Of a stretch of 64,000 nt of DNA, positions 24,923 through 33,122 are shown in pieces. The translations under genes and the position numbers were made by a program. The stretch is from NCBI RefSeq assembly GCF_003194585.1, contig NZ_QHKZ01000001.1:434001-498000 (forward strand), given 5' to 3'. Below the pieces are notes generated by a model, which saw nothing but the letters and a program-made list of their open reading frames with translations, was not told the origin of the DNA and searched no databases. Positions within the stretch are counted from its first letter, which is position 1; each line of letters begins with the position of its first letter. This DNA is from Nocardioides daejeonensis. GTDB lineage: Bacteria > Actinomycetota > Actinomycetes > Propionibacteriales > Nocardioidaceae.

Positions 24923-25410
24923 TCGCCGCCCGAGAGGTCGCCGAACGGGTGGTCGACCCCGAGCTGCCGATGCTGACCCTGGCCGACCTCGGGGTGCTGC
25001 GCGACGTCGAGGTCGACGAGGCCGGCACCGTGGTCGTCACCCTCACCCCGACGTACTCGGGCTGCCCGGCGCTCACCACCATGCGTGACGACCTGCTGCG
25101 TGCACTCCGCACCGCGGGGTACGCCGACTCGCGCGTCCAGGTGCGCCTCGCGCCCGCCTGGAGCAGCGACTGGATCAGCCCGGCGGGGCGCGCGGCGTTG
25201 ACCGAAGCCGGCATCTCCGCGCCGGGGCCGGCGCCCGAGCGGGACGGCCCGGTGCCGCTACTGCTGCTGCCCACCCGGCGTACGGCGCGCTGCCCGCGGT
25301 GCGGGAGCCGGGAGGTCGCGCTGCTCTCCGAGTTCGGGGCCACCGCCTGCAAGGCGCTCTACCGCTGCCGCTCCTGTTGGGAGCCGTTCGAGCACGTGAA
25401 GGAGATCTGA
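24919..25410 (+). CDS. paaD: phenylacetate pathway Fe-S assembly protein PaaD
   Basis: 163 residues from GTG 24919, overlapping paaC by 4 bp. An N-terminal MIP18/DUF59 domain (VVDPELPMLTLADLGVLRDVEV.., TYSGCPALTTMRDD) precedes a C-terminal zinc-ribbon (CPRCGSREV..CKALYRCRSC). PaaD matures the Fe-S or di-iron parts of the epoxidase. The longer frame starting upstream of GTG is a shadow of paaC. Confidence 0.93.
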   Translation: MIAAREVAERVVDPELPMLTLADLGVLRDVEVDEAGTVVVTLTPTYSGCPALTTMRDDLLRALRTAGYADSRVQVRLAPAWSSDWISPAGRAALTEAGISAPGPAPERDGPVPLLLLPTRRTARCPRCGSREVALLSEFGATACKALYRCRSCWEPFEHVKEI

Positions 25411-25411
25411 G

Positions 25412-26479
25412 GTGACGCTCACCGCCACCCGTACGACGTTCCACCCGCTCGCGGTCGCCGGCGTGGAGCGGCTGACCGACGACTCCGTCGCGGTGCGCTT
25501 CACGGTCCCGGCCGAGCTCGAGGAGACGTTCGCCTTCACCGCCGGGCAGTCGCTCACCCTGCGCCGGGTGGTCGACGGAGTGGAGCACCGTCGCACCTAC
25601 TCCATCTGCTCGTCGGAGGGAGCGGGCCTGCGGATCGGGGTGCGCGAGATCCCCGGCGGCATCTTCTCCTCGTGGCTGGTGCGCGACCTGCGGCCGGGGG
25701 ACGAGGTCGAGGTGCAGCCGCCGCGCGGGAGCTTCCAGGTCGCGGGTCGCGGCGGCCGGCACCTCTGCGTCGCCGCCGGCTCCGGGATCACTCCCATGCT
25801 CTCCATCGCGGCGACCGTCCTGGCTCGCGGCGACGACCGGGTGACCTTGCTCTACGGCAACCGCACGACCGGGTCGGTGATGTTCGCCGAGGAGCTCGCC
25901 GATCTCAAGAACGCCTACCCGGAGCGGCTCCAGCTGGTGCACGTGCTGTCGCGCGAGCCGCGGGAGGTGGAGCTCTTCAGCGGTCGCCTCGATGCGGACC
26001 GGTTGCGCCGGATCGTGTCGGCGCTGGTCCCGGTCGAGGAGGTCGACCAGGTCTGGCTGTGCGGTCCGTTCGGGTTGATCGCCGGTGCCACCGAGGTGCT
26101 CGCGGAGGCCGGTGTGTCAGCCGACCGGATCCACGTCGAGCACTTCTACGTCGACGAGCCGCCGCCGGTGCTGCGGCACGCCGATCCCGAGCTGGCGGGG
26201 GAGACCAGCCAGGTGACCGTGGTGCTCGACGGTCGCGCCACCACGACGCCGATGGAGCGGGGTCGGTCGATCCTCGACTCGGCACAGGTGGTGCGCCCCG
26301 ACCTCCCCTTCGCCTGCAAGGGCGGCGTCTGCGGCACCTGCCGGGCACGGCTGAGCGCGGGCGAGGTCGAGATGGTGCGCAACTACGCCCTGGAGGCCGC
26401 CGAGGTCGCGGCGGGCTTCGTGCTCACCTGCCAGAGCCTCCCGGTGAGCGACGAGGTGAGGGTCGACTTCGACGCATGA
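25412..26479 (+). CDS. paaE: 1,2-phenylacetyl-CoA epoxidase reductase PaaE
   Basis: 355 residues. A ferredoxin reductase module comes first (FAD motif RTYSICS near 68, NAD-binding GSGITPMLSIAATVL near 122), then a C-terminal plant-type [2Fe-2S] ferredoxin (CKGGVCGTCRARL..C). It passes NADPH electrons to PaaA. GTG 25412 follows AAGGAG by 7 nt. Last gene of the paa operon; no paaK/paaF-type genes are in the window, so the rest of the pathway is elsewhere. Confidence 0.95.
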   Translation: MTLTATRTTFHPLAVAGVERLTDDSVAVRFTVPAELEETFAFTAGQSLTLRRVVDGVEHRRTYSICSSEGAGLRIGVREIPGGIFSSWLVRDLRPGDEVEVQPPRGSFQVAGRGGRHLCVAAGSGITPMLSIAATVLARGDDRVTLLYGNRTTGSVMFAEELADLKNAYPERLQLVHVLSREPREVELFSGRLDADRLRRIVSALVPVEEVDQVWLCGPFGLIAGATEVLAEAGVSADRIHVEHFYVDEPPPVLRHADPELAGETSQVTVVLDGRATTTPMERGRSILDSAQVVRPDLPFACKGGVCGTCRARLSAGEVEMVRNYALEAAEVAAGFVLTCQSLPVSDEVRVDFDA

Positions 26480-26552
26480 CCTGAGATCGACGGGCGGCGT
26501 ACGACGGGGTGGGCGCTGTACCGTCGACCCACCACCGATCTGAGGAGCGCAC

Positions 26553-26780
26553 ATGTCTGAGCCCACCAGCACCTCGCCTGTCAGTCCCCGGATGATCGGG
26601 GCTGCCGTGCTCGGGGTGCTCGCCCTCGTCTTCGTCTTCCAGAACCACGAGCGAGGCCGGATCGACTTCCTCTTCTGGTCGATCTCGATGCCTGCCTGGA
26701 TCTGGCTCCTGGTGATCTTCGCCGCGGGAGTGATCGTGGGACTGCTGGTGCCGAAGATCCGAGCCCGCGGCCGGGAGTGA
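26553..26780 (+). CDS. LapA-family (DUF1049) small membrane protein
   Basis: 75 residues with two hydrophobic helices (MIGAAVLGVLALVFVFQN and ISMPAWIWLLVIFAAGVIVGLLV) around a FLFWSI turn, typical of the LapA/YciM-partner family. TGAGGAG precedes the ATG. Role in actinobacteria unknown. Confidence 0.8.
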   Translation: MSEPTSTSPVSPRMIGAAVLGVLALVFVFQNHERGRIDFLFWSISMPAWIWLLVIFAAGVIVGLLVPKIRARGRE

Positions 26781-26788
26781 CTCACTCC
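26774..26788. terminator. stop-codon palindrome between convergent genes
   Basis: GGAGTGA (26774-26780) and TCACTCC (26782-26788) are perfect complements around one base. They contain the stop of lapA-like gene and the stop of the convergent gene. Probably part of a bidirectional terminator, short and without a T-tract. Confidence 0.35.
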
Positions 26789-27051
26789 GGATCGTGACCG
26801 GCAGGCCGGGTCCGCTCCCGGAGCCAGCTCGTGGTGCCGGGTGCCATGCCTCGTGACTTCGGCTGCTGGGTGACGGGACTGACGATGAGCGCGGTGTTGT
26901 CGGGCAGTGACCACTTCAGCGCGTGGTAGACGGGCGAGAGCGCCTCGTCGCTCTCGATGAGGAGCAGCCCCGGCGCGATCACCCTGGCCTCCTCCCACGG
27001 TCCGTGGAGGTCAGCAGGAGGCTGCGCGACCCATGCGAGATAGACGGTCAC
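26782..27051 (-). CDS. small protein of unknown function
   Basis: 89 residues from GTG 27051 (VTVYLAWVAQPPADLHGPWEEARVIAPGLLLIESDEALSPVYHALKWSLPDNTALIVSPV pattern). It has a regular alternation of strands and one helix, so it looks like a real folded protein, but I recognise no family. Codon use matches its neighbours. The longer open frame to 27186 overlaps the divergent gene and is not used. No good Shine-Dalgarno sequence is visible. Confidence 0.55.
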   Translation of the reverse strand: MTVYLAWVAQPPADLHGPWEEARVIAPGLLLIESDEALSPVYHALKWSLPDNTALIVSPVTQQPKSRGMAPGTTSWLRERTRPAGHDPE

Positions 27052-27071
27052 GGCGTTGCGCCTGGTCGCGC

Positions 27072-27077
27072 TAGCGT
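27072..27077 (+). promoter_or_regulatory. -10 box (TAGCGT) for leaderless small gene
   Basis: TAGCGT ends 6 nt before ATG 27084. Confidence 0.4.
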
Positions 27078-27083
27078 GGAGGG

Positions 27084-27302
27084 ATGAGCGAGCGATCCGA
27101 GAGCCAGGGCGAGGACGAGCGCGTGGAGTCGCGGGCCGAGCAGCTGCCGGAGGAGCAGGCCGTCGGAGCCGACGATCCGCAGGCACAGGCGGCCGCGATC
27201 CTCGAGGAGTCCGACCAGCGCACGGCCGACCCGGAGGGGACCCGGCGTGCGTCCACCCAGACGCCGGACGATCCGCCCTCCCAGGCCGATCTGGCGCAGT
27301 GA
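27084..27302 (+). CDS. small hydrophilic acidic protein
   Basis: 72 residues, almost no hydrophobic residues, rich in E, D, Q and A (MSERSESQGEDERVESRAEQ..). Likely intrinsically disordered. Such small hydrophilic proteins often sit among general-stress genes in actinobacteria; no function is known. Leaderless start with the -10 at 27072-27077. Confidence 0.5.
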   Translation: MSERSESQGEDERVESRAEQLPEEQAVGADDPQAQAAAILEESDQRTADPEGTRRASTQTPDDPPSQADLAQ

Positions 27303-27339
27303 GCCGACCGGGTCGCGCGTCACTGTCGTGGCCCAGTGG

Positions 27340-27684
27340 TCAGTGCGGCGTGCCGGGCGTACCGGGGGTGGGGCCGGAGGTGGGCCACTCCTCGCTGGTC
27401 CCGCCGGAGGAGCCGGGCATCCGCTCCTTCGCCGCCTCCGCGGCCTCGCCCACCTTCTCCTTCACGGCGGCCCCGGCCTGCCCGGCCATCTCGCCCACTG
27501 CCTCGCGGGCGTGCTGGGCCTGCTCGGCCGCTACCCCCACAGCCTGCTCGGCGGCCATCTGGACCCGCGGGTCGTTACGGGCCCGACGGAGCTGACCCAT
27601 GATCTGCTCATAGCGTTCGCGGCCCGCGCGGGCCCCCAGCACGTACCCGGCCCCGAATCCGACGAGCACTCCCAGCTTTCCCAT
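27340..27684 (-). CDS. YtxH-like membrane-anchored protein
   Basis: 114 residues. The N-terminus (MGKLGVLVGFGAGYVLGARAGRERYEQI) is the glycine-rich single-span signature of YtxH-like general-stress proteins. It is followed by amphipathic Ala/Glu-rich helices (QAAEQAVGVAAEQAQ.., VKEKVGEAAEAAKERM) and a Pro/Ser/Thr tail. AAGGAG precedes ATG 27684. It starts 26 nt after the katE stop, so it probably belongs to the katE transcript. Confidence 0.75.
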   Translation of the reverse strand: MGKLGVLVGFGAGYVLGARAGRERYEQIMGQLRRARNDPRVQMAAEQAVGVAAEQAQHAREAVGEMAGQAGAAVKEKVGEAAEAAKERMPGSSGGTSEEWPTSGPTPGTPGTPH

Positions 27685-27710
27685 CTGCTTCTCCTTGCGT
27701 CTCGTTGTCG

Positions 27711-29924
27711 TCACACTGCGGCCGGGAATCGCTCCCAGACCCGATGCCGGCCGAGGAGTTGCTGCACCTCGCCGAGCACCTCCGTCACCGACTCGCCCAC
27801 GACCACACCCGGCCCCGAGTTGCGCCCGAGACTCTCCAGCACTGCCGCGCCGGCCCCCCAGGCGCCGATCGGCTTGGCCTGCTGCCACACCTCCTCGACC
27901 AGCTGGGACAGCCGTGGATCGACCGATCCGGCCGGTCCGGCGATCAGGAGCGCGTCGAACTCGACGGAGCGTCCGGTGTGGAAGGTGCGCTGCACGGGGA
28001 TGCCGTTGGCGTCTCCGCCCCGCTCCGCCACCACCAGGGGCACCATCGAGGCTGCTGCGATCTCGGCCCGCAGAGCCGGCAGGGCGTCGTCCGGGGCGTC
28101 GCGGTCGACCACGATGCCGACCAGGCGACCGTCCACCGGCCAGGTGGCGCCGACCTGGGAGAGCGCTGGGCTGGGCTCGATGGCCGCCGGCGGCACGGTG
28201 GGCTCCGGGGCGGGCAGGCCGAGTTCTGCAGCTACGGCGGCGCACAGCTCGGCGTCGATCTCGGCCAGGCACCCCAGTTGGCGCTCTCGGATCGCCGGCT
28301 CGTAGCACTTGCCGAGCTCGAAGGAGTAGGCGCCGACGATGTGCTCGCGTTCGGGCGGCGACATGCTGCGCCAGAAGAGACGCGCCTGGCTGAAGTGGTC
28401 ATCGAAGCTCGCTGGCAGCTCGCGCTTCTTGACCGCGGCCGCAACCCTGACCGGGACGTCGGTGAATGCACCATCCTCGACGCCTGCGAAGAAGGGGCAG
28501 CCGCCGTCGAGCGAGTTCGGCTTGTACGGCGCCACTCCGGAGTGCACTGCCTGCTGGCCGTATCCGTCGCGCAGCATGTCGTTGACGGGAGCGTGCGGCC
28601 GGTTGATCGGCAGCTGCCCGAAGTTCGGTCCGCCGAGCCGCGTGAGCTGCGTGTCGACGTATGAGAAGAGCCGCACCTGCAGCAGCGGGTCGTCGGTCAC
28701 GTCGATGCCCGGCGGCAGGTTGCCCGGGTGGAAGGCGACCTGCTCGGTCTCGGCGAAGTAGTTGCTCGGGTTGGCGTTGAGGGTCAGCCGACCGACCGGC
28801 TGCACCTCGGCCAGCTCCTCGGGCACGAACTTGGTCGGATCGAGCAGGTCGATGCCGGCGAAGGTCTGGTCGGGGTCGTCGGGGAAGACCTGGATGCCCA
28901 GTTCCCATTGGGGGAAGGCGCCGGACTCGATGGCGTCGGCGAGGTCGCGGCGGTGGAAGTCGGGGTCGATACCGCCGAGCAGCTGCGCCTCGTCCCAGGT
29001 CACCGAGTGGACACCCAGCGCCGGCTTCCAGTGGAACTTGACCAGCGACGTGTCCCCGTCGGCGTTGGTGAGTCGGAAGGTGTGCACGCCGAAGCCCTCC
29101 ATCATCCGGTAGGAGCGCGGGATACCCCGATCGGACATGTTCCACAGGGTGTGGTGCTGCGCCTCGGTGTGGAGCGAGACGAAGTCCCAGAAGGTGTCAT
29201 GAGCACTCTGAGCCTGAGGGATCTCTCGGTCCGGGTGCGGCTTGGCGGCGTGGACGACGTCGGGGAACTTGATGCCGTCCTGGATGAAGAAGACGGGGAT
29301 GTTGTTGCCCACCAGGTCGAAGGTGCCCTCGCTGGTGTAGAACTTCGTCGCAAAGCCCCGGGTGTCCCGCGCGGTGTCCATCGACCCGCGGGAGCCGAGC
29401 ACGGTGGAGAAGCGGGTGAACACCGGAGTACGGCGTCCCTCGGCGAGGAACGCAGCGTGCGTCACGGGGGTTGCGGTGCCGTAGCCCTCGAAGACACCGT
29501 GGGCAGCCGCTCCGCGGGCGTGCACCACGCGCTCGGGGATCCGCTCGTGGTCGAAGTGGGTGATCTTCTCCCGTAGGTGGTGGTCCTGGAGCAGGATCGG
29601 GCCACGTGCTCCGGCTTTGAGGGAGTGGTCGGAGTCGCGCAGCCGGGCGCCTTGCGACGTGGTGAGGTGGCCGCCCTGCTGTGCCGCGCTACGGTCGTGG
29701 TCGTCCGGGGTTGCACCGGTCGGTGTGCGGTGAGCAGGGCCGCGTTGATCGCCCTTGGACGGCAGCGGCTTGCGCGGGGTCGTCGGCTCCTCGACGGAGG
29801 GTGCCTCAGGAGCCGGCCGGCCGGGCGCATCCGGTGTGACGAACTCGGCGGCCTTGTCGCGCACCTTCTCCGCGGTCTCGGTGATGGCGTCCTTCGCGGC
29901 CTTGGCGGTGCTGCGCGGGTCCAT
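27711..29924 (-). CDS. katE: large-subunit clade 2 catalase KatE (HPII-type)
   Basis: A 737-residue monofunctional haem catalase. The active-site His is in ERVVHARGAAAHGVFEGYG and the proximal Tyr in RLFSYVDTQLTRLGG. The C-terminal about 150 residues (DGRLVGIVVDRDAPDDALPALRAEI..) form the flavodoxin/DJ-1-like domain that marks large catalases. The N-terminal 75 residues are a basic, proline-rich extension, starting DPRSTAKAAKDAITETAEKVRDK, which resembles stress-protein helices. ATG 29924 follows GGAGG. A GGGTAC-type promoter lies 40 bp upstream. It removes hydrogen peroxide in stationary or stressed cells. Confidence 0.95.
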   Translation of the reverse strand: MDPRSTAKAAKDAITETAEKVRDKAAEFVTPDAPGRPAPEAPSVEEPTTPRKPLPSKGDQRGPAHRTPTGATPDDHDRSAAQQGGHLTTSQGARLRDSDHSLKAGARGPILLQDHHLREKITHFDHERIPERVVHARGAAAHGVFEGYGTATPVTHAAFLAEGRRTPVFTRFSTVLGSRGSMDTARDTRGFATKFYTSEGTFDLVGNNIPVFFIQDGIKFPDVVHAAKPHPDREIPQAQSAHDTFWDFVSLHTEAQHHTLWNMSDRGIPRSYRMMEGFGVHTFRLTNADGDTSLVKFHWKPALGVHSVTWDEAQLLGGIDPDFHRRDLADAIESGAFPQWELGIQVFPDDPDQTFAGIDLLDPTKFVPEELAEVQPVGRLTLNANPSNYFAETEQVAFHPGNLPPGIDVTDDPLLQVRLFSYVDTQLTRLGGPNFGQLPINRPHAPVNDMLRDGYGQQAVHSGVAPYKPNSLDGGCPFFAGVEDGAFTDVPVRVAAAVKKRELPASFDDHFSQARLFWRSMSPPEREHIVGAYSFELGKCYEPAIRERQLGCLAEIDAELCAAVAAELGLPAPEPTVPPAAIEPSPALSQVGATWPVDGRLVGIVVDRDAPDDALPALRAEIAAASMVPLVVAERGGDANGIPVQRTFHTGRSVEFDALLIAGPAGSVDPRLSQLVEEVWQQAKPIGAWGAGAAVLESLGRNSGPGVVVGESVTEVLGEVQQLLGRHRVWERFPAAV

Positions 29925-29964
29925 GGGTCCTCCGAGTCGGGTGGGAGTGTGGGGCCTCACCGCG

Positions 29965-29989
29965 GTACCCGAGGCGCCAGCAGTCACAC
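29965..29989 (-). promoter_or_regulatory. sigma-B/F-type promoter of katE (GTGT-N15-GGGTAC)
   Basis: On the minus strand GTGT (29989-29986), 15 nt, then GGGTAC (29970-29965), matching the actinobacterial sigma-B consensus GNNT-N14-16-GGGTAC/T as I recall it from Streptomyces. Confidence 0.6.
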
Positions 29990-30676
29990 CGGGCGTGAAG
30001 AGCGGATCCGGCGGGCGGCGCGATAGGCGGGGTCGCGCAGCAGCCGGACCCATCCGAACTGGCTCAGTCCCGGCACCAGGTGGCGCAGCGGGTCGAAGGT
30101 CGGCTCTTCTGACAGCCGCTCCTTCAGGTCGAGGGTGGCGAAGGGCTGCCAGGGGCCGGCGAGGGTGGCATGGCAGAGGCCGAAGCGGCGTTCGCCGCTC
30201 GCCTGCGCCGAGACCTCCACGGCGCCTTGAGGGCCGCGGTAGGGGAGCAGCGTGGTGAAGGTGTGCCCCGTCGTACGGGAGGCCGGGGCGAGGAGGAAGC
30301 GACTGATCCGTCCGCTGCCGGTGGTGGCCAGCAGCAGATCGGCCGGCAGACCGTCCGCGGCGGCCGGCCCGTCCAGCACCCGCAGGGCCAGCCCGCGCAC
30401 GTCGGGCCACGGGCGAGGGAGCCCCAGCGCGGCGGAGAGGCGGACGACGGCGGTGTCGGTGCCGGGGTCGTCGAGCCAGGGCACACCCGTCGGCGGCTCC
30501 GATCTGCCGTGGCGAGTGAGGCACGCCGACCAGACCTCACCGCGGGGATGCAACGGCTTCGCGGGGCGGCGGAGCCGCCCGAGCACGCCCGCCGCCCCGG
30601 CCAGCAGCGCCCCTCCGGCCCGTGCCGCGCCGTACGTGAGGGGGGAGCGGTCGGGGAGGGGCGCATGCAATCGCAT
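29984..30676 (-). CDS. catalase-like/unknown protein next to katE
   Basis: 230 residues from ATG 30676. The central part (WPDVRGLALRVLDGPAAADGLPADLLLATTG..SRISRFLL pattern) resembles the catalase core motif DTRGFATKFYT..GNN, so it may be a minimal or degenerate catalase-fold protein. The distal His and proximal Tyr contexts of true catalases are not evident. The N-terminus is basic and alanine-rich. GGGTAC ends 8 nt before the ATG, so the gene probably has a leaderless stress promoter. Function unknown; similar proteins are sometimes labelled phosphodiesterase without evidence I know of. Confidence 0.6.
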   Translation of the reverse strand: MRLHAPLPDRSPLTYGAARAGGALLAGAAGVLGRLRRPAKPLHPRGEVWSACLTRHGRSEPPTGVPWLDDPGTDTAVVRLSAALGLPRPWPDVRGLALRVLDGPAAADGLPADLLLATTGSGRISRFLLAPASRTTGHTFTTLLPYRGPQGAVEVSAQASGERRFGLCHATLAGPWQPFATLDLKERLSEEPTFDPLRHLVPGLSQFGWVRLLRDPAYRAARRIRSSRPV

Positions 30677-30684
30677 GCCGCTTG

Positions 30685-30690
30685 GTACCC
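30685..30690 (-). promoter_or_regulatory. GGGTAC box, probable sigma-B/F-type -10
   Basis: GGGTAC on the minus strand, 8 nt before ATG 30676. The matching GNNT -35 is not clear at 14-16 nt. Confidence 0.45.
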
Positions 30691-30702
30691 AGCGGCTGGG
30701 GA

Positions 30703-32214
30703 CTAACGATGCCGCCGTAGCGGCTCCGTCGCGGGCCCACAGAGGATCTCGCCGTCGGGAGTGAAACGAGAGCCATGGCAGGGACAGTCCCAGGAGCGTT
30801 CGGCGCCGTTCCACCGTACGTGGCAGCCGAGGTGGGTGCACGTAGGCGAGACGGCGTGCAAGGTGCTGTCCGCAGCGCGGTAGCCGGCGACCAGGTCGCC
30901 GTCGAACGAGACGATCGCGCCCTCGTCGGGTGCGAGCTCCTCGAGATCGCGGCTGCCCCGGTCCAGCAGCCGATCGCCGACCAGGTGGAGCGCAACCCGG
31001 CCGTTCTCGCCGGCCAGGCGCGGAGCGCCGGAGACGAGAGAGAGTCGCTCCGCGGAGAAGAGACCGGCCCAGGGATTGTCACGGCCGGTGATGGCGTCGG
31101 TGATCAGCATCCCGGCGAGCGTGCCGCCGGTCATGCCCCACTTCTTCAGCCCGGTCGCCACGTGCACCCGCTCGCTGCCGTGGCCGAGCCGTCCGATGTA
31201 GGGGATGCCGTCGACTGGGATGTAGTCCTGTGAGGACCAGCGGTGCGTGAAGGTGGTGACCTCCCAGTGCCGCGCCATGAACTCGGCGACCGCTGCATAG
31301 CGACTGTCGTCGGCTCGTCCGCCGGTGTGATGACTTGCCCCCAGCGCCATCAGCAACGTCTCGTCTCCGAAGGGCACGGACCTGACCGAGTGGGCCGGTG
31401 GACCAGCTCCCTGCAGCATCGCGGTCGGCAGGTCACCGGCGATCCGGGCGGTCACGACGTAGGAGCGGCTGGCGTGTGCGCGAGCGAAGTGCAGCCCGCG
31501 GTCGAGGAAGGGCAGGAGCGTGGCCACCACGACATGGGCGGCGCGGAGGTTGCCCTGAGTGGTGCGGACCTCGGCGAAGGCGTCGTGCTCCTTCACGTCG
31601 AGGGCGCGGGTCTGCTCGTGGATCGTCGCCCCGGCTGCCGTCACCTGATCGGCGAGCCCGAGAAGGTACTTCACGGCGTGGAACTGGATCTGGTCGTCGA
31701 GACGCATCCCGCCGATCGTGGAGAAGGGGAGCGGCACCTCGTCGTCGAACCGAGCCGGGAGCCCGGCTGCTTGTGCAGCCCTGGTCTCGAGCTCCAGCAG
31801 CGTCCGTTCCCCAGGGCGGGTGCCGAAGACGTAGGCCGGGCATCGCTGCAGGTCGCAGGGCACGCCCTCGGCCAGCGTCGCCACCTGCTCCTTGGCGGCC
31901 TCCATCGCCGCGGCGTACGTGCGGGCGCCGGAGTCGCCGTGGGTGAGCCGCAGTCGGGCATAGGTGAGGTGGTGCTGGGAGGTGACCTTGGCGGTGGTGT
32001 AGCCACTGGTGCCGGTCGCGACACCCGCCATGTCGATGACTCGCACGGAGAGTCCTGCGCGGGCGGCGAGCAGCGCCGTGGTGAGGCCGGTGATCCCCGC
32101 GCCGACCACCGCCACATCGCAGGAGGCGTCCTCCGCCAGGGGTGGTCGCGGGGGAGCGGCGACGCCGTCCCACCACAGGGACATGTGTCGGCTGGCGAGG
32201 ACGTCGGCACTCAT
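30703..32214 (-). CDS. FAD-dependent oxidoreductase with C-terminal Rieske [2Fe-2S] domain
   Basis: 503 residues. N-terminal DAO/glycine-oxidase-like FAD fold (VAVVGAGITGLTTALLAARAG-like dinucleotide motif at about 31-50, VHVATGLKKWGMTGGTLAG near 350). The C-terminal about 80 residues are a Rieske cluster (CTHLGCHVRWN and CPCHGSRF, i.e. CxH...CxxH). Such fusions occur in stress-related loci of bacteria; the physiological substrate is unknown. ATG 32214 overlaps the stop of the 59-residue gene (ATGA), so the two are co-transcribed from the GGGTAC promoter at 32434. Confidence 0.88.
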   Translation of the reverse strand: MSADVLASRHMSLWWDGVAAPPRPPLAEDASCDVAVVGAGITGLTTALLAARAGLSVRVIDMAGVATGTSGYTTAKVTSQHHLTYARLRLTHGDSGARTYAAAMEAAKEQVATLAEGVPCDLQRCPAYVFGTRPGERTLLELETRAAQAAGLPARFDDEVPLPFSTIGGMRLDDQIQFHAVKYLLGLADQVTAAGATIHEQTRALDVKEHDAFAEVRTTQGNLRAAHVVVATLLPFLDRGLHFARAHASRSYVVTARIAGDLPTAMLQGAGPPAHSVRSVPFGDETLLMALGASHHTGGRADDSRYAAVAEFMARHWEVTTFTHRWSSQDYIPVDGIPYIGRLGHGSERVHVATGLKKWGMTGGTLAGMLITDAITGRDNPWAGLFSAERLSLVSGAPRLAGENGRVALHLVGDRLLDRGSRDLEELAPDEGAIVSFDGDLVAGYRAADSTLHAVSPTCTHLGCHVRWNGAERSWDCPCHGSRFTPDGEILCGPATEPLRRHR

Positions 32215-32390
32215 TCCGTCGCCGCGCCCCGGTTGCCCTCGGGCGGCAGCTGCGGGGAGTCCTGCACGTCCTCGGAGGTTGTGGCGTCGGTTGCCGGCGG
32301 CGTCGGGTTCGCCTCGGTCTCGCTGCGCTGGGCCGCGTCCCGTTCATCCTCCTTGTCGGCGTCCGGCCACTGGTCAGGTGTGGCGTTCAT
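32211..32390 (-). CDS. small acidic disordered protein
   Basis: 59 residues from ATG 32390 (MNATPDQWPDADKEDERDAAQRS..), hydrophilic and probably unstructured. AAAGGAG precedes the ATG by 6 nt. Overlaps the FAD/Rieske gene. Similar in composition to the protein at 27084-27302. No known family. Confidence 0.6.
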   Translation of the reverse strand: MNATPDQWPDADKEDERDAAQRSETEANPTPPATDATTSEDVQDSPQLPPEGNRGAATE

Positions 32391-32430
32391 CGGTGACTCC
32401 TTTCGGCTCACGAGGTGGGCTCTGAGCGAG

Positions 32431-32459
32431 TCGGTACCCAGGTGCGGGCTGGGTACCGA
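32431..32459. promoter_or_regulatory. back-to-back divergent GGGTAC promoters in an inverted repeat
   Basis: TCGGTACCCAG (32431-32441) and CTGGGTACCGA (32449-32459) are a perfect 11-bp inverted repeat with a 7-nt spacer. Each arm carries a GGGTAC box: the minus one (32434-32439) faces the 59-residue gene, the plus one (32451-32456) faces udgX 9 nt downstream. Neither shows a good GNNT -35. Confidence 0.5.
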
Positions 32460-32465
32460 CCTGCC

Positions 32466-33116
32466 ATGTCAGAGCGGATCGAGCGGCCCGGAGCTGGAGC
32501 CTGGGTGCCCGAGCGTCCGAACCTCGCTCGGCTGCGGGAGGCGGTGCAGGAATGCCGTGGCTGCGAGCTCTACCGGGACGCGACCCAGGGCGTGATGGGC
32601 GACGGCTCCGCTGACGCCGAGCTGGTCCTGCTGGGGGAGCAGCCAGGTGATCGCGAGGACCAGCAGGGCGAACCCTTCGTCGGGCCTGCGGGCAGAGTGC
32701 TGGACGATGCGCTCGCTGACGCGGGCATCGAGCAGAGCCGTGTCTTCCGGACCAACGTGGTCAAGCACTTCCGCTGGTCCACCATCCGGGGGAAGCGCCG
32801 CATCCACCAGTCGCCGCACCACGGTCATGTGGACGCGTGCCGGCCCTGGCTGGAGGCGGAGCTCCGATTGCTGCGGCCGACCGGCGTGGTGCTGCTCGGC
32901 GGCACGGCTGGCAACGCGCTGCTCGGTCCGTCGTTCAAGGTCACCGAGCAGCGCGGCCGCAGATTGTCCTGGCCGGGGGCATTCCCGCTCGATCACGCCC
33001 CGCGGTGGGTAGCAGCCACGACTCATCCCGCCGCAGTGCTCCGGGCGCACGACCAGCGCCGCGCGGCGTACGACGCCCTGGTCGACGATCTGCGTCTGGC
33101 GGAGAGCTGGCTCTGA
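32466..33116 (+). CDS. udgX: UdgX-type uracil-DNA-binding glycosylase
   Basis: 216 residues. Motif A is GEQPGDREDQQGEPFVGPAGRVL, and the loop characteristic of UdgX, KRRIHQSPHH, is present with the His that in Mycobacterium UdgX bonds covalently to DNA after uracil excision. Motif B is THPAAVLR (usual HPSxLLR). Clustered Cys residues (CRGC near 28) fit the Fe-S site. UdgX acts in uracil repair and forms a suicide complex with DNA. ATG 32466 is chosen over longer starts because it follows the GGGTAC box directly and matches the family N-terminus. Confidence 0.9.
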   Translation: MSERIERPGAGAWVPERPNLARLREAVQECRGCELYRDATQGVMGDGSADAELVLLGEQPGDREDQQGEPFVGPAGRVLDDALADAGIEQSRVFRTNVVKHFRWSTIRGKRRIHQSPHHGHVDACRPWLEAELRLLRPTGVVLLGGTAGNALLGPSFKVTEQRGRRLSWPGAFPLDHAPRWVAATTHPAAVLRAHDQRRAAYDALVDDLRLAESWL

Positions 33117-33122
33117 CGGACC

